Positions 18,500 to 28,533 of a stretch of DNA of 64,000 nt are shown in pieces. Made by a program: the position numbers and the translations under genes. The notes below the pieces were generated by a model. It saw only the letters and a list, made by a program, of their open reading frames with translations. It did no database searches and was not told the origin of the DNA. Position 1 is the first letter of the stretch. Each line of letters opens with the position of its first letter. This DNA is from Cytophaga hutchinsonii ATCC 33406 (GTDB lineage Bacteria > Bacteroidota > Bacteroidia > Cytophagales > Cytophagaceae), in contig NC_008255.1 of NCBI RefSeq assembly GCF_000014145.1, positions 2,558,001 to 2,622,000 of the forward strand, written 5' to 3'.

Positions 18500-20398
18500 A
18501 TGTTAACATTGAATAATATCTCCTACTTCATTGGCGGTCGCGCCCTATACAGAAATATCACCATGCAGATAAAACCCAAAGATAAAATCGGATTGATCGG
18601 TGCAAATGGCACCGGCAAGTCAACGTTATTAAAGGTAATTACAGGTGAGTATAGTGCGGATGAAGGGAACATTCAAAAAAGCAAAGACTGTACCATTGGT
18701 TTCTTAAACCAGGATCTGCTATCCTTCCAGAGTGATGAAAGTATTTTAGCGGTAGCCATGGAAGCTTTTGAAGAAGCGACCAAAATTCAAATCCAGATGG
18801 ATCAATTGATACATAAAATGGAAACGGATTATACCGATGACATGATTGAAAAATTAAGTGCACTTCAGGAACGTTTTCAGGCACTTGAAGGATATACCAT
18901 ACAATCCAAAGCGGAAAAAATTCTGGAAGGTTTAGGTTTTTCAACCAACGATCTGAACAAGCCCTTAAAGAATTTTTCCGGAGGCTGGAGAATGCGGGTA
19001 ATGCTTGCCAAAATGCTGCTTGCCAAGCCTGCACTGCTCATGCTCGATGAACCTACCAATCACCTGGATCTCCCATCCATACAATGGCTGGAAAACTACC
19101 TGCGCGATTATGAAGGTGCTGTAATTGTTGTTTCGCACGATAGAGAATTTATTGATAACTGTGTGAAAACAATTGTTGAAGTAGCCCAGCAAACATTAAA
19201 TATCTATGCCGGGAATTATAGTTTTTATCTGGAAGAAAAAGAATTAAGATCGGAAATTCAAAAAGCTTCTTTTGAAAATCAACAGGCAAAAATTAAACAA
19301 ACGGAACGTTTCATTGAACGCTTCAAAGCCAAAGCAAGTAAATCCACACAGGTACAGTCCAGAGTGAAAGCGCTCGACAGAATGGATATGATTGAAGATG
19401 TGGTGGAAGATAATCAAACCGTAAACTTCCGTTTCACATTTAAAACACAACCGGGCAGAGTAATTAATGAATTAAAGAATATTTCCAAAAGTTATGGAGA
19501 CTTACATATTCTTAAAAATACTGATGCAAAGATTGAGCGTGGCGACAAAATCGCATTGATTGGTGCAAACGGTAAAGGCAAATCAACTGTACTGCGCATC
19601 CTAACCGGCGGTGAAAGTGCAGAAGGTGAAGTGGCACTTGGTCATAATGTAATTTCTTCTTTTTATGCGCAGCATCAGCTGGAATCATTAAATATAAATA
19701 ATGAGATATTAGAAGAATTGAAGCAGCATGGCTCTAACCGGACAGAAACAGAATTACGGAATGTACTCGGCTGCTTCCTGTTCTCCAGTGATGATGCTTT
19801 CAAGAAAATTAAAGTACTTTCAGGTGGAGAAAAATCACGTGTTGCATTAGCAAAGACCTTAATCTCTGATGCCAATTATTTATTACTGGATGAACCTACC
19901 AATCACCTGGATATGGTATCTGTTAATATTTTGATTCAGGCATTACAGCAATATGAAGGAACATTGATCGTTATCAGTCACGACAGACACTTTGTTTCTA
20001 AAGTTGCAAACAAAATCTGGTACATCGAAGATCAGGAAATCAAAGTATATCCGGGAACATACGATGAATATAAATACTGGATCGAAAATATTAAAACTAC
20101 CGGTGCAACGGCCGCTCCCAAGGAGAAGAAAGAACCTGTAGCTGAAAAGAAAAAAGCTCCGGCACCAGCTGCTGATCCGGAAATAAAAAAAATCCAACAG
20201 CAGATTTCACGTTTGGAAGAACAGATAACAGCACTTGAAAAGAAAAAAACAGCCGCAGAAGAACATCTCGCTAAACCGGAAGTATACGGCAATCCGGATC
20301 AATTAGCAAAAGCCAGCATGGAATTTGATAAAGTAGATAAAGAACTTTTACAGCTGCAGACGGAATGGGAAATGTGTGTTGAAAAACTGGAACAATAA
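18500..20398 (+). CDS. ABC-F family ATPase (ribosome-associated)
   Basis: Soluble protein with two ABC ATPase cassettes and no membrane segment, the ABC-F pattern of ribosome-binding translation factors. Walker A motifs are GANGTGKST (34-42) and GANGKGKST (about 353). ABC signatures are FSGGWRMRV (about 160) and LSGGEKSRV (about 440). Walker B/D-loops are LLMLDEPTNHLD and YLLLDEPTNHLD. A charged linker joins the domains, and an Ala/Pro/Lys-rich stretch plus a coiled coil occupies about 550-632. The subfamily (Uup, YdiF/YfmR-like) cannot be fixed by eye. The DUF5103 gene follows by 2 nt. Confidence 0.93.
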   Translation: MLTLNNISYFIGGRALYRNITMQIKPKDKIGLIGANGTGKSTLLKVITGEYSADEGNIQKSKDCTIGFLNQDLLSFQSDESILAVAMEAFEEATKIQIQMDQLIHKMETDYTDDMIEKLSALQERFQALEGYTIQSKAEKILEGLGFSTNDLNKPLKNFSGGWRMRVMLAKMLLAKPALLMLDEPTNHLDLPSIQWLENYLRDYEGAVIVVSHDREFIDNCVKTIVEVAQQTLNIYAGNYSFYLEEKELRSEIQKASFENQQAKIKQTERFIERFKAKASKSTQVQSRVKALDRMDMIEDVVEDNQTVNFRFTFKTQPGRVINELKNISKSYGDLHILKNTDAKIERGDKIALIGANGKGKSTVLRILTGGESAEGEVALGHNVISSFYAQHQLESLNINNEILEELKQHGSNRTETELRNVLGCFLFSSDDAFKKIKVLSGGEKSRVALAKTLISDANYLLLDEPTNHLDMVSVNILIQALQQYEGTLIVISHDRHFVSKVANKIWYIEDQEIKVYPGTYDEYKYWIENIKTTGATAAPKEKKEPVAEKKKAPAPAADPEIKKIQQQISRLEEQITALEKKKTAAEEHLAKPEVYGNPDQLAKASMEFDKVDKELLQLQTEWEMCVEKLEQ

Positions 20399-20400
20399 CT

Positions 20401-21660
20401 ATGAAAAAAATCTATCTATATATACTTTTATTTTGTTTTACAGGCATCGTATCAACATATGGTGCCGATGTTAAACCAATCGATCATATATATTCAGATA
20501 AGATTAAATCGGTATTGTTTTATGCAGAACCTGATGGTTCAAGAGGGGTACCACTTGTACCTCTGGGTCAAAATACACGCCTCATTCTTGAATTTGATGA
20601 ACTAAGCGATGAACAGGAATATTTTTATTATAAGATTTATCATTACAATGCAGACTGGACAGCATCCTATCTCTCGTCAAATCAGTATCTGAATGACTTC
20701 AATGAATTCCGTGTACTGGAAGCAGAGATGTCGTTTAAAACACGTATTTCGTTTTACCATTATACCGTAACCATTCCCAAAGTTAAAGTAAGCGGAAATT
20801 ATCTTATTAAGGTCTACAGAAATTATGATGAAGAAGATCTTGCATTAACCCGCCAGTTTGTTATCTATGAAAATGCTACAACGATCATCCCGCTAATATC
20901 AAGGTCTGCAGTGCCCGCAGATGCATTTAAAAAGCAGCAGGTAAATTTTCAGATTAACTACAGCCAGCTTACGATAGGTAATCCATATGCAGATGTAAAA
21001 GTAGTTGTACGGCAAAACTTCAAAGACTACAATGCTATCAGAACACTTCAGCCGGCATTTATTGATGCCAATCAGAGCATGTTAAGTTATCAGTTTTTCA
21101 ATAATGAAAATGCATTTGACGGAGGCAATGAGTTTCGTTTTTTTGATTTAAGAAGCGTACTCTTTAATGGTATGTATGTGGGAAAGGTAGTTCGTACCAA
21201 TGAAGAATGCGATGCCTGGATACTGCCGGAAAAATCCAGAAAAGGGATTGCCTATACCTACTACGATGATATCAATGGTGCTTTCATTCCTCAGTTATAT
21301 GAGAATTTAAATAAAACTACTGATCCGGATTATGTGAACGTACACTTTCAGCTGATGAGCGAACAGGCTCCCGGAGATGTGTACATTACAGGACGTTTTT
21401 GCAATTGGGAAATACTTCCGGAAAATATGCTCACCTACAATGCAACTGAAAAATATTATTCCTGTGCGTTATTTTTAAAACAAGGATATTACAATTATAG
21501 CTACGCCCTTGTAAATGCAGGTAAACGAGACGATATATACTTCGAAGGCAATTCCTCTCAAACGGAAAATGCCTACGACATAATCGTATATGTCCGCGCT
21601 CAGGGAGACTTATACGATCGTGCTGTAGGCTATTACAGTCAACGATTCAGAGGCCGTTGA
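20401..21660 (+). CDS. DUF5103 secreted protein
   Basis: A 419-residue exported protein with signal peptide MKKIYLYILLFCFTGIVSTYGA. The pattern is that of DUF5103, a Bacteroidota family: an N-terminal beta-sandwich with YKIYHYNADWTASYLSSNQYL and later domains with GNPYADVKVVVRQN and DVYITGRFCNW, the last resembling a carbohydrate-binding-like fold. The role is unknown. It starts 2 nt after the ABC-F stop, so it is cotranscribed with it, although the two products act in different compartments. Confidence 0.88.
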   Translation: MKKIYLYILLFCFTGIVSTYGADVKPIDHIYSDKIKSVLFYAEPDGSRGVPLVPLGQNTRLILEFDELSDEQEYFYYKIYHYNADWTASYLSSNQYLNDFNEFRVLEAEMSFKTRISFYHYTVTIPKVKVSGNYLIKVYRNYDEEDLALTRQFVIYENATTIIPLISRSAVPADAFKKQQVNFQINYSQLTIGNPYADVKVVVRQNFKDYNAIRTLQPAFIDANQSMLSYQFFNNENAFDGGNEFRFFDLRSVLFNGMYVGKVVRTNEECDAWILPEKSRKGIAYTYYDDINGAFIPQLYENLNKTTDPDYVNVHFQLMSEQAPGDVYITGRFCNWEILPENMLTYNATEKYYSCALFLKQGYYNYSYALVNAGKRDDIYFEGNSSQTENAYDIIVYVRAQGDLYDRAVGYYSQRFRGR

Positions 21661-21683
21661 TGGTATTTGTTATTATTGTGTAA

Positions 21684-22484
21684 TTAATCTTTCTTTATCG
21701 GATACGGGATAATACGCAGGTTCGGATCTGTGTTCGCAATATCTAACATACCGAAGCCTTTCTCTCCAAATACACCGAAGCCGCATGTAAATACAAACTC
21801 CTGCACTTTAGGGTGTGCATAGAACGTGAACGGAAAGGTATATCCTCTTACTTCATATTTTTCATCATCAATAAAGACAGGGAAAATACGCGCAAACTTC
21901 TTTTCTTCGCCTTTAATTTTTGTCAGGTAATCTTTATCCGGCACAAGCTGAAACTGGAAGTACTGAGCGATCTCATCCGGTGTAGATCCTGCGCGTTCCA
22001 TTCTGTTCAATGTATTTTCATATAATGCATCAGAGAACACATCAAACGATGGATTTATGAAACGTTTTGCATCTACGGGATTATCCTGAGGTGTTATGAT
22101 TGCCAAAGGAGACAAACAAATGTATTTCATCTCATTTGTAAAATCAGCTAATTTCTCCTGATCTACATTGATCGGATTAAGGATCAGCTTACCAAGATTA
22201 ACCTCTGTTTCGTTGAATAATTGGTTCACCAAAGACTCAACCAAACCCGGATCGTTTGAAGAAAATATAAGGGTTACTTTACTTGAATAGAAATGTAAAC
22301 CTTCTTTACCAACACGCGTCTGTCCCTTAAGGGCAGAAAAGTTGTAGAATACTCTTGATGGCTCTTTAATCGACTTTAAGTACTTATCGATATAAGGAGT
22401 CAAAAACTCTGAAATTAAATATTGATGGTGAAAAGGAACATACGATCCCTTGTTCACTAAACCAAATATTAAACGAACTCTCAT
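21684..22484 (-). CDS. Cas6-like CRISPR endoribonuclease, orphan
   Basis: A 266-residue protein resembling Cas6: an N-terminal ferredoxin-like start MRVRLIFGLVNKGSYVPFHHQYLISEFL, with Tyr15 and His19/His20 in the region where Cas6 proteins carry the catalytic His, and a C-terminal glycine-rich RNA-binding loop GFGVFGEKGFGMLDI. Cas6 cuts CRISPR precursor RNA within repeats. No CRISPR array or other cas gene is visible in the window. It follows ychF by 43 nt on the same strand, so it may be a housekeeping RNA-processing homologue. Function is inferred from family resemblance only. Confidence 0.75.
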   Translation of the reverse strand: MRVRLIFGLVNKGSYVPFHHQYLISEFLTPYIDKYLKSIKEPSRVFYNFSALKGQTRVGKEGLHFYSSKVTLIFSSNDPGLVESLVNQLFNETEVNLGKLILNPINVDQEKLADFTNEMKYICLSPLAIITPQDNPVDAKRFINPSFDVFSDALYENTLNRMERAGSTPDEIAQYFQFQLVPDKDYLTKIKGEEKKFARIFPVFIDDEKYEVRGYTFPFTFYAHPKVQEFVFTCGFGVFGEKGFGMLDIANTDPNLRIIPYPIKKD

Positions 22485-22527
22485 ACTATTAAATTAAAAA
22501 TATTTAACATTCATTTTCTGATGATTA

Positions 22528-23625
22528 CTAAACATTGAAACGGAAGTGCATAATATCTCCATCTTCGACCAGGTACTCCTTACCTTCGATAGATATCTTA
22601 CCAGCCTCTTTGCATCCAGCTTCAGATTTATATGTTTGATAATCTTTTAACTTTATTACTTCTGCTTTAATAAATCCTTTTTCAAAATCGTTGTGTATAA
22701 CACTTGCTGCTTTAGGAGCTTTCCAACCTTTTGTGATTGTCCAGGCTCTTACTTCTTTTACACCTGCTGTGAAGTAAGTGATGAGGTCAAGCAAAGCATA
22801 TGATGCACGGATCAAACGGTTCAACCCGGAGTCTGTCAACCCATATTCCTGTAAGAACATAGCCTTTTCCTCCGGATCTGTTAATTCCTGTATCTGTGCT
22901 TCAATTGCTGCACAAACAATAACGATCTGAGCATTTTCTTTTTCTACTTCCTTTCTAAGGCGTTCAACATATTCATTACCATCCGGTAATGATTTCTCAT
23001 CCACATTCGCTGCATATATAACAGGTTTTATGGTCAATAAGTGCAAATCATCCAAAACTGCTTTATCTTCCTGTGGCAAATCTAAAGATCGTGCGTTTTT
23101 GCCTTCTAAAAGATGATTTCTGTAAAGGGTTAATGTAACAACTTCTTTCTTAGCTTTAGCGTCTCCGGCTTTAGCCGAACGTTCTACTTTAGAAAGTTTT
23201 TTTTCAACCGAATCCAGATCTTTTAACTGAAGTTCTGTCTCTATAATTTCCTTATCAGAGATCGGATCCACTTTACCATTCACGTGAATGATATTGTCGT
23301 CTTGAAAACAACGGATTACGTGTACAATGGCATCAACTTCACGAATATTTGCCAGAAATTGATTTCCCAGACCCTCTCCTTTACTTGCACCTTTTACCAA
23401 TCCGGCAATATCAACAAATTCAATAATTGCAGGAAGTACTTTTTCAGGCTTAACAATGCCTTCCAGAATACCTAAACGGTCATCAGGTACCGTAACAACC
23501 CCAACATTTGGTTCAATTGTACAGAAAGGATAATTTGCCGCTTCTGCTTTTGCGTTTGATAAAGCATTGAAAAGAGTTGATTTACCAACATTCGGAAGAC
23601 CAACTATACCACATTGTAAACTCAT
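22528..23625 (-). CDS. ychF: Redox-regulated ATPase YchF (OLA1 family)
   Basis: Obg-related P-loop protein that binds ATP in preference to GTP and associates with ribosomes. The P-loop is GLPNVGKST (residues 9-17), switch II is [20 protein letters not shown], and the G4 position reads NVDE instead of NKxD, the hallmark of YchF/OLA1. A coiled coil lies around residues 125-165. The C-terminal TGS-like domain has ARAWTI-type [13 protein letters not shown] and [10 protein letters not shown]. The 365-residue length is standard. Confidence 0.97.
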   Translation of the reverse strand: MSLQCGIVGLPNVGKSTLFNALSNAKAEAANYPFCTIEPNVGVVTVPDDRLGILEGIVKPEKVLPAIIEFVDIAGLVKGASKGEGLGNQFLANIREVDAIVHVIRCFQDDNIIHVNGKVDPISDKEIIETELQLKDLDSVEKKLSKVERSAKAGDAKAKKEVVTLTLYRNHLLEGKNARSLDLPQEDKAVLDDLHLLTIKPVIYAANVDEKSLPDGNEYVERLRKEVEKENAQIVIVCAAIEAQIQELTDPEEKAMFLQEYGLTDSGLNRLIRASYALLDLITYFTAGVKEVRAWTITKGWKAPKAASVIHNDFEKGFIKAEVIKLKDYQTYKSEAGCKEAGKISIEGKEYLVEDGDIMHFRFNV

Positions 23626-23741
23626 TTTATAAAAAATTTAATTTAACGAATACAAAAGTAGTCATTATTCGCCAAAAAATTTTTTTAATGTACAAAAAAT
23701 GGAATATTTACCTGTTTAAACAGTATTCTGAATGTAAGAAA

Positions 23742-24083
23742 TTAATCCCATTTCAAATCCGTATCAAGGGATCCTGAATTTTCATCCTCGTCTTCTGTAC
23801 GATCGAATTCAGTAAAATCCACATCAGGCATCAGTTCTGTCTTAACATAATCAACAGACTGCTGCAGCGCTTCTATAAATTTGTTAAAATCTTCCTTATA
23901 GAGGAATATCTTATGTTTTTCATAATAAAAACCATCGTCTTTAAAGCGTTTTTTGCTTTCAGTTATGGTTAAATAATAATCATTCGAACGCGTTGATTTA
24001 ATATCAAAAAAATAGGTACGTTTCCCCGCCTTCACACGTTGAGAGTAAATCTCCACATTATCCTTGTCTTTTTTCTCTTCCAC
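23742..24083 (-). CDS. PUR-family DNA/RNA-binding protein (DUF3276)
   Basis: A 113-residue protein with a single PUR-like repeat: VEIYSQRVKAGKRTYFFDIKSTRSNDYYLTITESKKR, then a beta-rich KIFLYKEDFNKFIEAL helix and an acidic tail. This is the Bacteroidota/spirochaete PUR-alpha-like family, which binds single-stranded nucleic acid as a dimer. The start codon is GTG at 24083; no ATG is available upstream of the conserved region. A candidate promoter lies just upstream. Confidence 0.9.
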   Translation of the reverse strand: MEEKKDKDNVEIYSQRVKAGKRTYFFDIKSTRSNDYYLTITESKKRFKDDGFYYEKHKIFLYKEDFNKFIEALQQSVDYVKTELMPDVDFTEFDRTEDEDENSGSLDTDLKWD

Positions 24084-24112
24084 AATTCAAAATTGTTAAA
24101 TTACTATGTAAG

Positions 24113-24143
24113 TAAAACTAATTTATTTTCTTTAAATTACAAA
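24113..24143 (-). promoter_or_regulatory. Candidate promoter of the PUR-like gene
   Basis: On the minus strand: TTTG (24143-24140), 19-nt spacer, TAGTTTTA (24120-24113). This is one mismatch from TTTG-N19-TAnnTTTG, with the GTG start 30 nt downstream. Confidence 0.55.
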
Positions 24144-24160
24144 TAAAATAAACATTATCA

Positions 24161-24910
24161 ATGCAGCGCATTAGAATCTTTGTTTCATTAGTAAAAAACC
24201 TAATTATCAAAAACATACATTCAAAATTTGGATTTATCTTTGTCCTTCTTTTTTGCCTGAACTACACCCTTTTTTCAAAATCAGAACCAACCACAGGAAG
24301 TGCCAGTTACTATGCGAATAAATTTCAAGGCAAAAGAACTGCTTCAGGAGAAACCTACGATAAAAACAAATTTACCGCAGCACACAGGACATATGCGTTC
24401 GGAACAAAATTAAAAGTCACCAATATTAAAACAGGGATTTGGATCCAAGTATATGTAAATGACCGCGGTCCGTATGCAAAAGACCGGATCATTGATGTAT
24501 CTTATGCAGCGGCTACAGCGCTTGGTATGATCCAGCCCGGAACCATTCAGGTAAAACTAGAGATCTTAAGCGATGGCGATGTGATTGAAATACCGCCGCC
24601 GGTTGTTCATAATCAAAAACCAAATTCGCTTTCTCCAGGCTTCTATTCTACTAAATTGGAGCCTATTCAGCGACCCAAAGGATATCTTCTGCAAATAGGC
24701 GCGTTCAGTTCATATGAGCACGCTTCTAGGCGTATCGGCGAATTAGATGACTATACCATCGGAGCACCCTGTATTGAGCTTATAACGGTCAAAAAAAAGA
24801 AATTATACCGGGTAATCTACTCTGGTTTTGCGACCAAACAAAAAGTTACTCAGAAACAAAAAGAATTAAAGAAAAAAGGATTTGATAGTGTGATCCTATC
24901 TCCAAAATAA
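24161..24910 (+). CDS. RlpA-like protein with double-psi beta-barrel and SPOR domain
   Basis: A 249-residue exported protein with an N-terminal hydrophobic signal/anchor (about residues 23-40). An RlpA-type double-psi beta-barrel follows (about 48-140): GSASYYANKFQGKRTASGETYDKNKFTAAHRTYAFGTKLKVTN and VNDRGPYAKDRIIDVSYAAA. A C-terminal SPOR domain (about 172-248) starts at GYLLQIGAFSSYEHA. RlpA proteins cleave or bind denuded peptidoglycan at the division site. The DUF58 gene begins 2 nt after its stop. Confidence 0.92.
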   Translation: MQRIRIFVSLVKNLIIKNIHSKFGFIFVLLFCLNYTLFSKSEPTTGSASYYANKFQGKRTASGETYDKNKFTAAHRTYAFGTKLKVTNIKTGIWIQVYVNDRGPYAKDRIIDVSYAAATALGMIQPGTIQVKLEILSDGDVIEIPPPVVHNQKPNSLSPGFYSTKLEPIQRPKGYLLQIGAFSSYEHASRRIGELDDYTIGAPCIELITVKKKKLYRVIYSGFATKQKVTQKQKELKKKGFDSVILSPK

Positions 24911-24912
24911 CA

Positions 24913-25809
24913 ATGAATTTAGAAGAACTAGGCGAGTACGGAAATCTTGAATTACTAACTAAAAAGTTAGTGGACGGATTCATAACAGGGAAACATAAAT
25001 CACCTTATCACGGCTTTTCTGTTGAATTTGCAGAACACAGAAATTATAATCCGGGTGACAATACCCGTTTTATTGATTGGAAAGTATATGCTAAAACAGA
25101 TAAGCTTTTTACCAAGCGGTTTGATGAAGAGACAAATCTTCGCTGTGTATTGGCGTTAGACATAAGTTCTAGTATGTATTTCCCCGAAAATACAAACGAC
25201 AAACTCCGGTTCAGTACCATTGCATGCGGTTCTTTAGCGAATTTATTGCAAAGGCAGCGTGATGCCTTTGGTTTATGCCTGTTCAGCGATTCGATCGATT
25301 ACATGAGCCAGACGAAATCAACGTCTATTCATTTACACAATATACTTATACAGCTTCAGCAAACGCTGGATAAACAGCCAGCGCAAAAAGTAACCCATCT
25401 GCCGGAAGTACTTCATTTGCTTGCAGAGCAGATACACCGCCGGTCAATGGTTGTTGTCTTTACGGATTTTTTAGGTGAAGATAAACGTATGGAAGAATTG
25501 TTCACTTCTCTGCAACATCTGAAACACAACAAGCATGACATTATTTTATTTCATGTCTGGGATTCACAGCAGGAAGAATTGTTTGAATTGGAGGATCGTC
25601 CCTACCTATTGACAGACGCGGAAAGCGGTGATCAGATAAAAATTTATCCGCAGGAAATTAAAGAAGAATATTCGAAAAAAGTGCAGGCATATTTTTATGA
25701 ATTGAAACTCAAGTGCGGTGATTATGGCATTGAATTTATTGAAGCCGATATCCGAAAAAGCTTTGACCAGATCTTTGTCCCGTTTTTGTTGAAGCGAAAC
25801 GCGATCTAG
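24913..25809 (+). CDS. DUF58 / von Willebrand A-like domain protein
   Basis: A 298-residue cytoplasmic protein with the DUF58 signature near residues 38-70 (YHGFSVEFAEHRNYNPGDNTRFIDWKVYAKTDKLFTKRFDEET), followed by a VWA-like Rossmann domain with a MIDAS-like DISSSM motif near residue 89. DUF58 proteins usually pair with MoxR AAA+ ATPases and work as chaperones for metal insertion or complex assembly, but no moxR gene is in the window. It overlaps transcriptionally with the RlpA gene (2-nt gap). Confidence 0.9.
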   Translation: MNLEELGEYGNLELLTKKLVDGFITGKHKSPYHGFSVEFAEHRNYNPGDNTRFIDWKVYAKTDKLFTKRFDEETNLRCVLALDISSSMYFPENTNDKLRFSTIACGSLANLLQRQRDAFGLCLFSDSIDYMSQTKSTSIHLHNILIQLQQTLDKQPAQKVTHLPEVLHLLAEQIHRRSMVVVFTDFLGEDKRMEELFTSLQHLKHNKHDIILFHVWDSQQEELFELEDRPYLLTDAESGDQIKIYPQEIKEEYSKKVQAYFYELKLKCGDYGIEFIEADIRKSFDQIFVPFLLKRNAI

Positions 25810-25968
25810 TACTAAGTATAGAGTATAAAGTACTAAGTACAAAATGCATCGCCTTTTAAAGAACCTTTAATAGCTAATACACGTTAGTAAAAAAATAGCG
25901 CATTCAAATGTATCATTTGATGCGCTATTTTTTTTGCTCTGTACTAAGTACTCAATACTATATACTAC
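25810..25968. terminator. Bidirectional terminator flanked by GTACTAAGTA-word arrays
   Basis: Between convergent genes. The hairpin at 25891-25935 pairs AAAAATAGCGCATtCAAATG with CATTTGATGCGCTATTTTT (one bulged T) and has A/T tracts on both sides, so it can serve both strands. Left of it lies a run of TACTAAGTA/AGTATAGAG words, and right of it the same words recur (GTACTAAGTACT...). Confidence 0.85.
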
Positions 25969-28236
25969 TTAAGCTCCAACATTAGCTCTGATGATATTTA
26001 AAGCGCCACCGGATTTGAACCACTCAATCTGTTGTTCGTTGTAGCTGTGATTTACTTTAATCTCTTCTTTACTTCCGTCTTTGTGATTTAACACCAGTGT
26101 TAATGGAACGTTTGGCGCAAAAGTTGTTAAGCCTAAGATATCGATGGAATCGTCTTCCTGAATCTTATTGTAATCATCTTTGTTTGCAAACGTTAAACCA
26201 AGCATACCTTGTTTTTTAAGGTTTGTTTCATGGATACGTGCAAATGATTTAACCAATACCGCACGAACACCTAAGTGACGAGGTTCCATGGCAGCATGCT
26301 CTCTTGAAGAACCTTCACCGTAGTTTTCATCACCTACAACGATAGAGCCGATTCCCTGAGCTTTGTAAGCACGCTGCGTAGCAGGTACAGGACCATAAGT
26401 ACCTGTTAACTGGTTTTTAACATCATCCGTTTTATCGTTGAAGAAGTTAACGGCACCGATCAACATGTTATTAGAAATATTATCTAAGTGACCTCTGTAT
26501 TTCAACCATGGACCAGCCATAGAAATATGATCGGTTGTACACTTACCTTTTGCTTTGATCAATAATTTAAGGCCTTTAAGGTCTGTACCTTCCCAGGCAC
26601 TAAACGGATCTAATAACTGTAAACGATCAGATGTTGGAGAAACAGCAACCTGAACGGCAGAGCCATCAGCAGCCGGAGCCTGGAAGCCTGCATCTTCAAC
26701 AGCAAAACCTTTTGTAGGAAGTTCATCACCGAATGGAGGGTCTAATTTTACTTTCTCTCCTTTATCGTTGATCAATGAATCTGTGATTGGATTGAAAGAA
26801 AGATCACCTGCAATAGCAATAGCAGCAACCATTTCAGGGGACGCTACAAATGCAAATGTATTCGGGTTACCATCTGCACGTTTTGCGAAGTTTCGGTTAA
26901 ACGAGTGAACGATTGTGTTTTTCTCTTTTTTCTCCGCACCTACACGGTCCCACATACCGATACATGGGCCGCAGGCATTTGTAAATATTTTTGCATTCAG
27001 GTCTGTGAACGTACCCAACAAACCATCTCTGTCTGCCGTATAACGAACCTGTTCAGAACCCGGGTTGATACCGAATTCAGCTTTTGTCACTAAACCTTTA
27101 GCAATAGCTTGTTTTGCGATAGAAGCAGCTCTTGATAAATCTTCGTAAGAAGAGTTTGTACAAGAACCGATCAAGCCCCACTCTACTTTTAACGGCCATC
27201 CGTTTTTCTCTGCTTCTTCTTTCATTTTAGAAACAGGAGTAGCAAGATCCGGAGTAAACGGACCGTTCAAGTGCGGCTCAAGTTCAGAAAGATTAATTTC
27301 AATTACCTGATCGAAATATTTTTCAGGAGAAGCGTATACTTCAGGATCTGCATTTAAATGCTGTTTGATACCGTTAGCTAAATCTGCAACATCTGCACGG
27401 CCTGTAGCACGCAGGTAACGCTCCATAGATTCATCGTAACCAAATGTTGACGTGGTAGCACCGATTTCAGCACCCATGTTACAGATTGTACCTTTACCCG
27501 TACAAGACATAGAAGTAGCGCCTTCGCCAAAGTATTCTACAATAGCACCTGTACCACCTTTTACAGTTAAGATACCAGCTACTTTTAAGATCACGTCTTT
27601 AGGTGCTGTCCAGCCATTCAATTTACCGGTTAATTTAACACCAATTAATTTAGGGAATTTAAGTTCCCATGGAAGACCAGCCATTACGTCGCATGCATCA
27701 GCACCACCAACACCGATTGCCAGCATACCTAAACCACCTGCGTTTACAGTATGTGAATCTGTACCGATCATCATACCACCCGGGAATGCATAATTTTCTA
27801 AAACTACCTGGTGGATAATACCTGCACCTGGTTTCCAGAATCCAATACCATATTTATTAGAAACAGAACCTAAAAAATCAAATACTTCTTTACTTTCTTT
27901 ATTTGCAAAAGGTAAATCCTTTGTTGCTCCTTCTTTTGCAGTAATCAAGTGATCACAGTGTACGGTAGATGGTACAGCAACTTTCGGTCTTCCTGCCTGC
28001 ATAAATTGTAACAACGCCATTTGGGCCGTTGCATCCTGCATAGCAACACGATCCGGATTAAAATCAACATAAGATACACCTCTTTCATACACCTTTGTCG
28101 CTGTACCTTCATCCAAATGAGAATAAAGAATTTTTTCAGTAAGCGTTAAAGGTTTGCCTATCAACTTTTTTGCTGCCTCAATTCTTTGAGGCATAAGAGA
28201 ATAGACCTTTTTTATCATCTCCAAATCAAATGCCAT
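25969..28236 (-). CDS. acn: Aconitate hydratase (mitochondrial-type)
   Basis: TCA-cycle enzyme interconverting citrate and isocitrate through a [4Fe-4S] cluster. The 755-residue protein shows the cluster ligands in [14 protein letters not shown] and [11 protein letters not shown], the substrate region [24 protein letters not shown], and the swivelling C-terminal domain with [22 protein letters not shown]. Length and motifs match the mitochondrial-type aconitases common in Bacteroidota, not the longer AcnA or AcnB. An AAGGA ribosome-binding sequence precedes the ATG. Confidence 0.96.
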   Translation of the reverse strand: MAFDLEMIKKVYSLMPQRIEAAKKLIGKPLTLTEKILYSHLDEGTATKVYERGVSYVDFNPDRVAMQDATAQMALLQFMQAGRPKVAVPSTVHCDHLITAKEGATKDLPFANKESKEVFDFLGSVSNKYGIGFWKPGAGIIHQVVLENYAFPGGMMIGTDSHTVNAGGLGMLAIGVGGADACDVMAGLPWELKFPKLIGVKLTGKLNGWTAPKDVILKVAGILTVKGGTGAIVEYFGEGATSMSCTGKGTICNMGAEIGATTSTFGYDESMERYLRATGRADVADLANGIKQHLNADPEVYASPEKYFDQVIEINLSELEPHLNGPFTPDLATPVSKMKEEAEKNGWPLKVEWGLIGSCTNSSYEDLSRAASIAKQAIAKGLVTKAEFGINPGSEQVRYTADRDGLLGTFTDLNAKIFTNACGPCIGMWDRVGAEKKEKNTIVHSFNRNFAKRADGNPNTFAFVASPEMVAAIAIAGDLSFNPITDSLINDKGEKVKLDPPFGDELPTKGFAVEDAGFQAPAADGSAVQVAVSPTSDRLQLLDPFSAWEGTDLKGLKLLIKAKGKCTTDHISMAGPWLKYRGHLDNISNNMLIGAVNFFNDKTDDVKNQLTGTYGPVPATQRAYKAQGIGSIVVGDENYGEGSSREHAAMEPRHLGVRAVLVKSFARIHETNLKKQGMLGLTFANKDDYNKIQEDDSIDILGLTTFAPNVPLTLVLNHKDGSKEEIKVNHSYNEQQIEWFKSGGALNIIRANVGA

Positions 28237-28279
28237 AATCCTTCTTTCGTTTTAATTAATGTTTACCATTATAATTAGA

Positions 28280-28315
28280 CAAAAATACGAAAAGAAATAA
28301 TAATAAAAATTCAAA
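28280..28315 (-). promoter_or_regulatory. Candidate aconitase promoter
   Basis: On the minus strand: TTTG (28315-28312), 24-nt spacer, TATTTTTG (28287-28280). The -7 box is a perfect TAnnTTTG but the spacer is a few nt longer than usual. Confidence 0.45.
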
Positions 28316-28533
28316 GTTTTATATTATTGCAAGCTTAAATACATAATATTGAATTACGGTTAATTTGCTATATGAGATAGAAATATAGATTCAAAACGAC
28401 AGCTATACTCTTAACAATTGTTAAAATAATTAAAAAAAATATCAAAATGAGTGAAAAAATAAACATTCATCAGATTCATGCGTAAGAAGCATTGATGTGA
28501 ATAGTTTAAAATTAAACCTAAACAATAACGATT

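Noticed and set aside
28447-28485. 12-codon frame MSEKINIHQIHA upstream of the small secreted protein
   Set aside because: Too short, with no supporting context; a leader peptide cannot be argued from the sequence.
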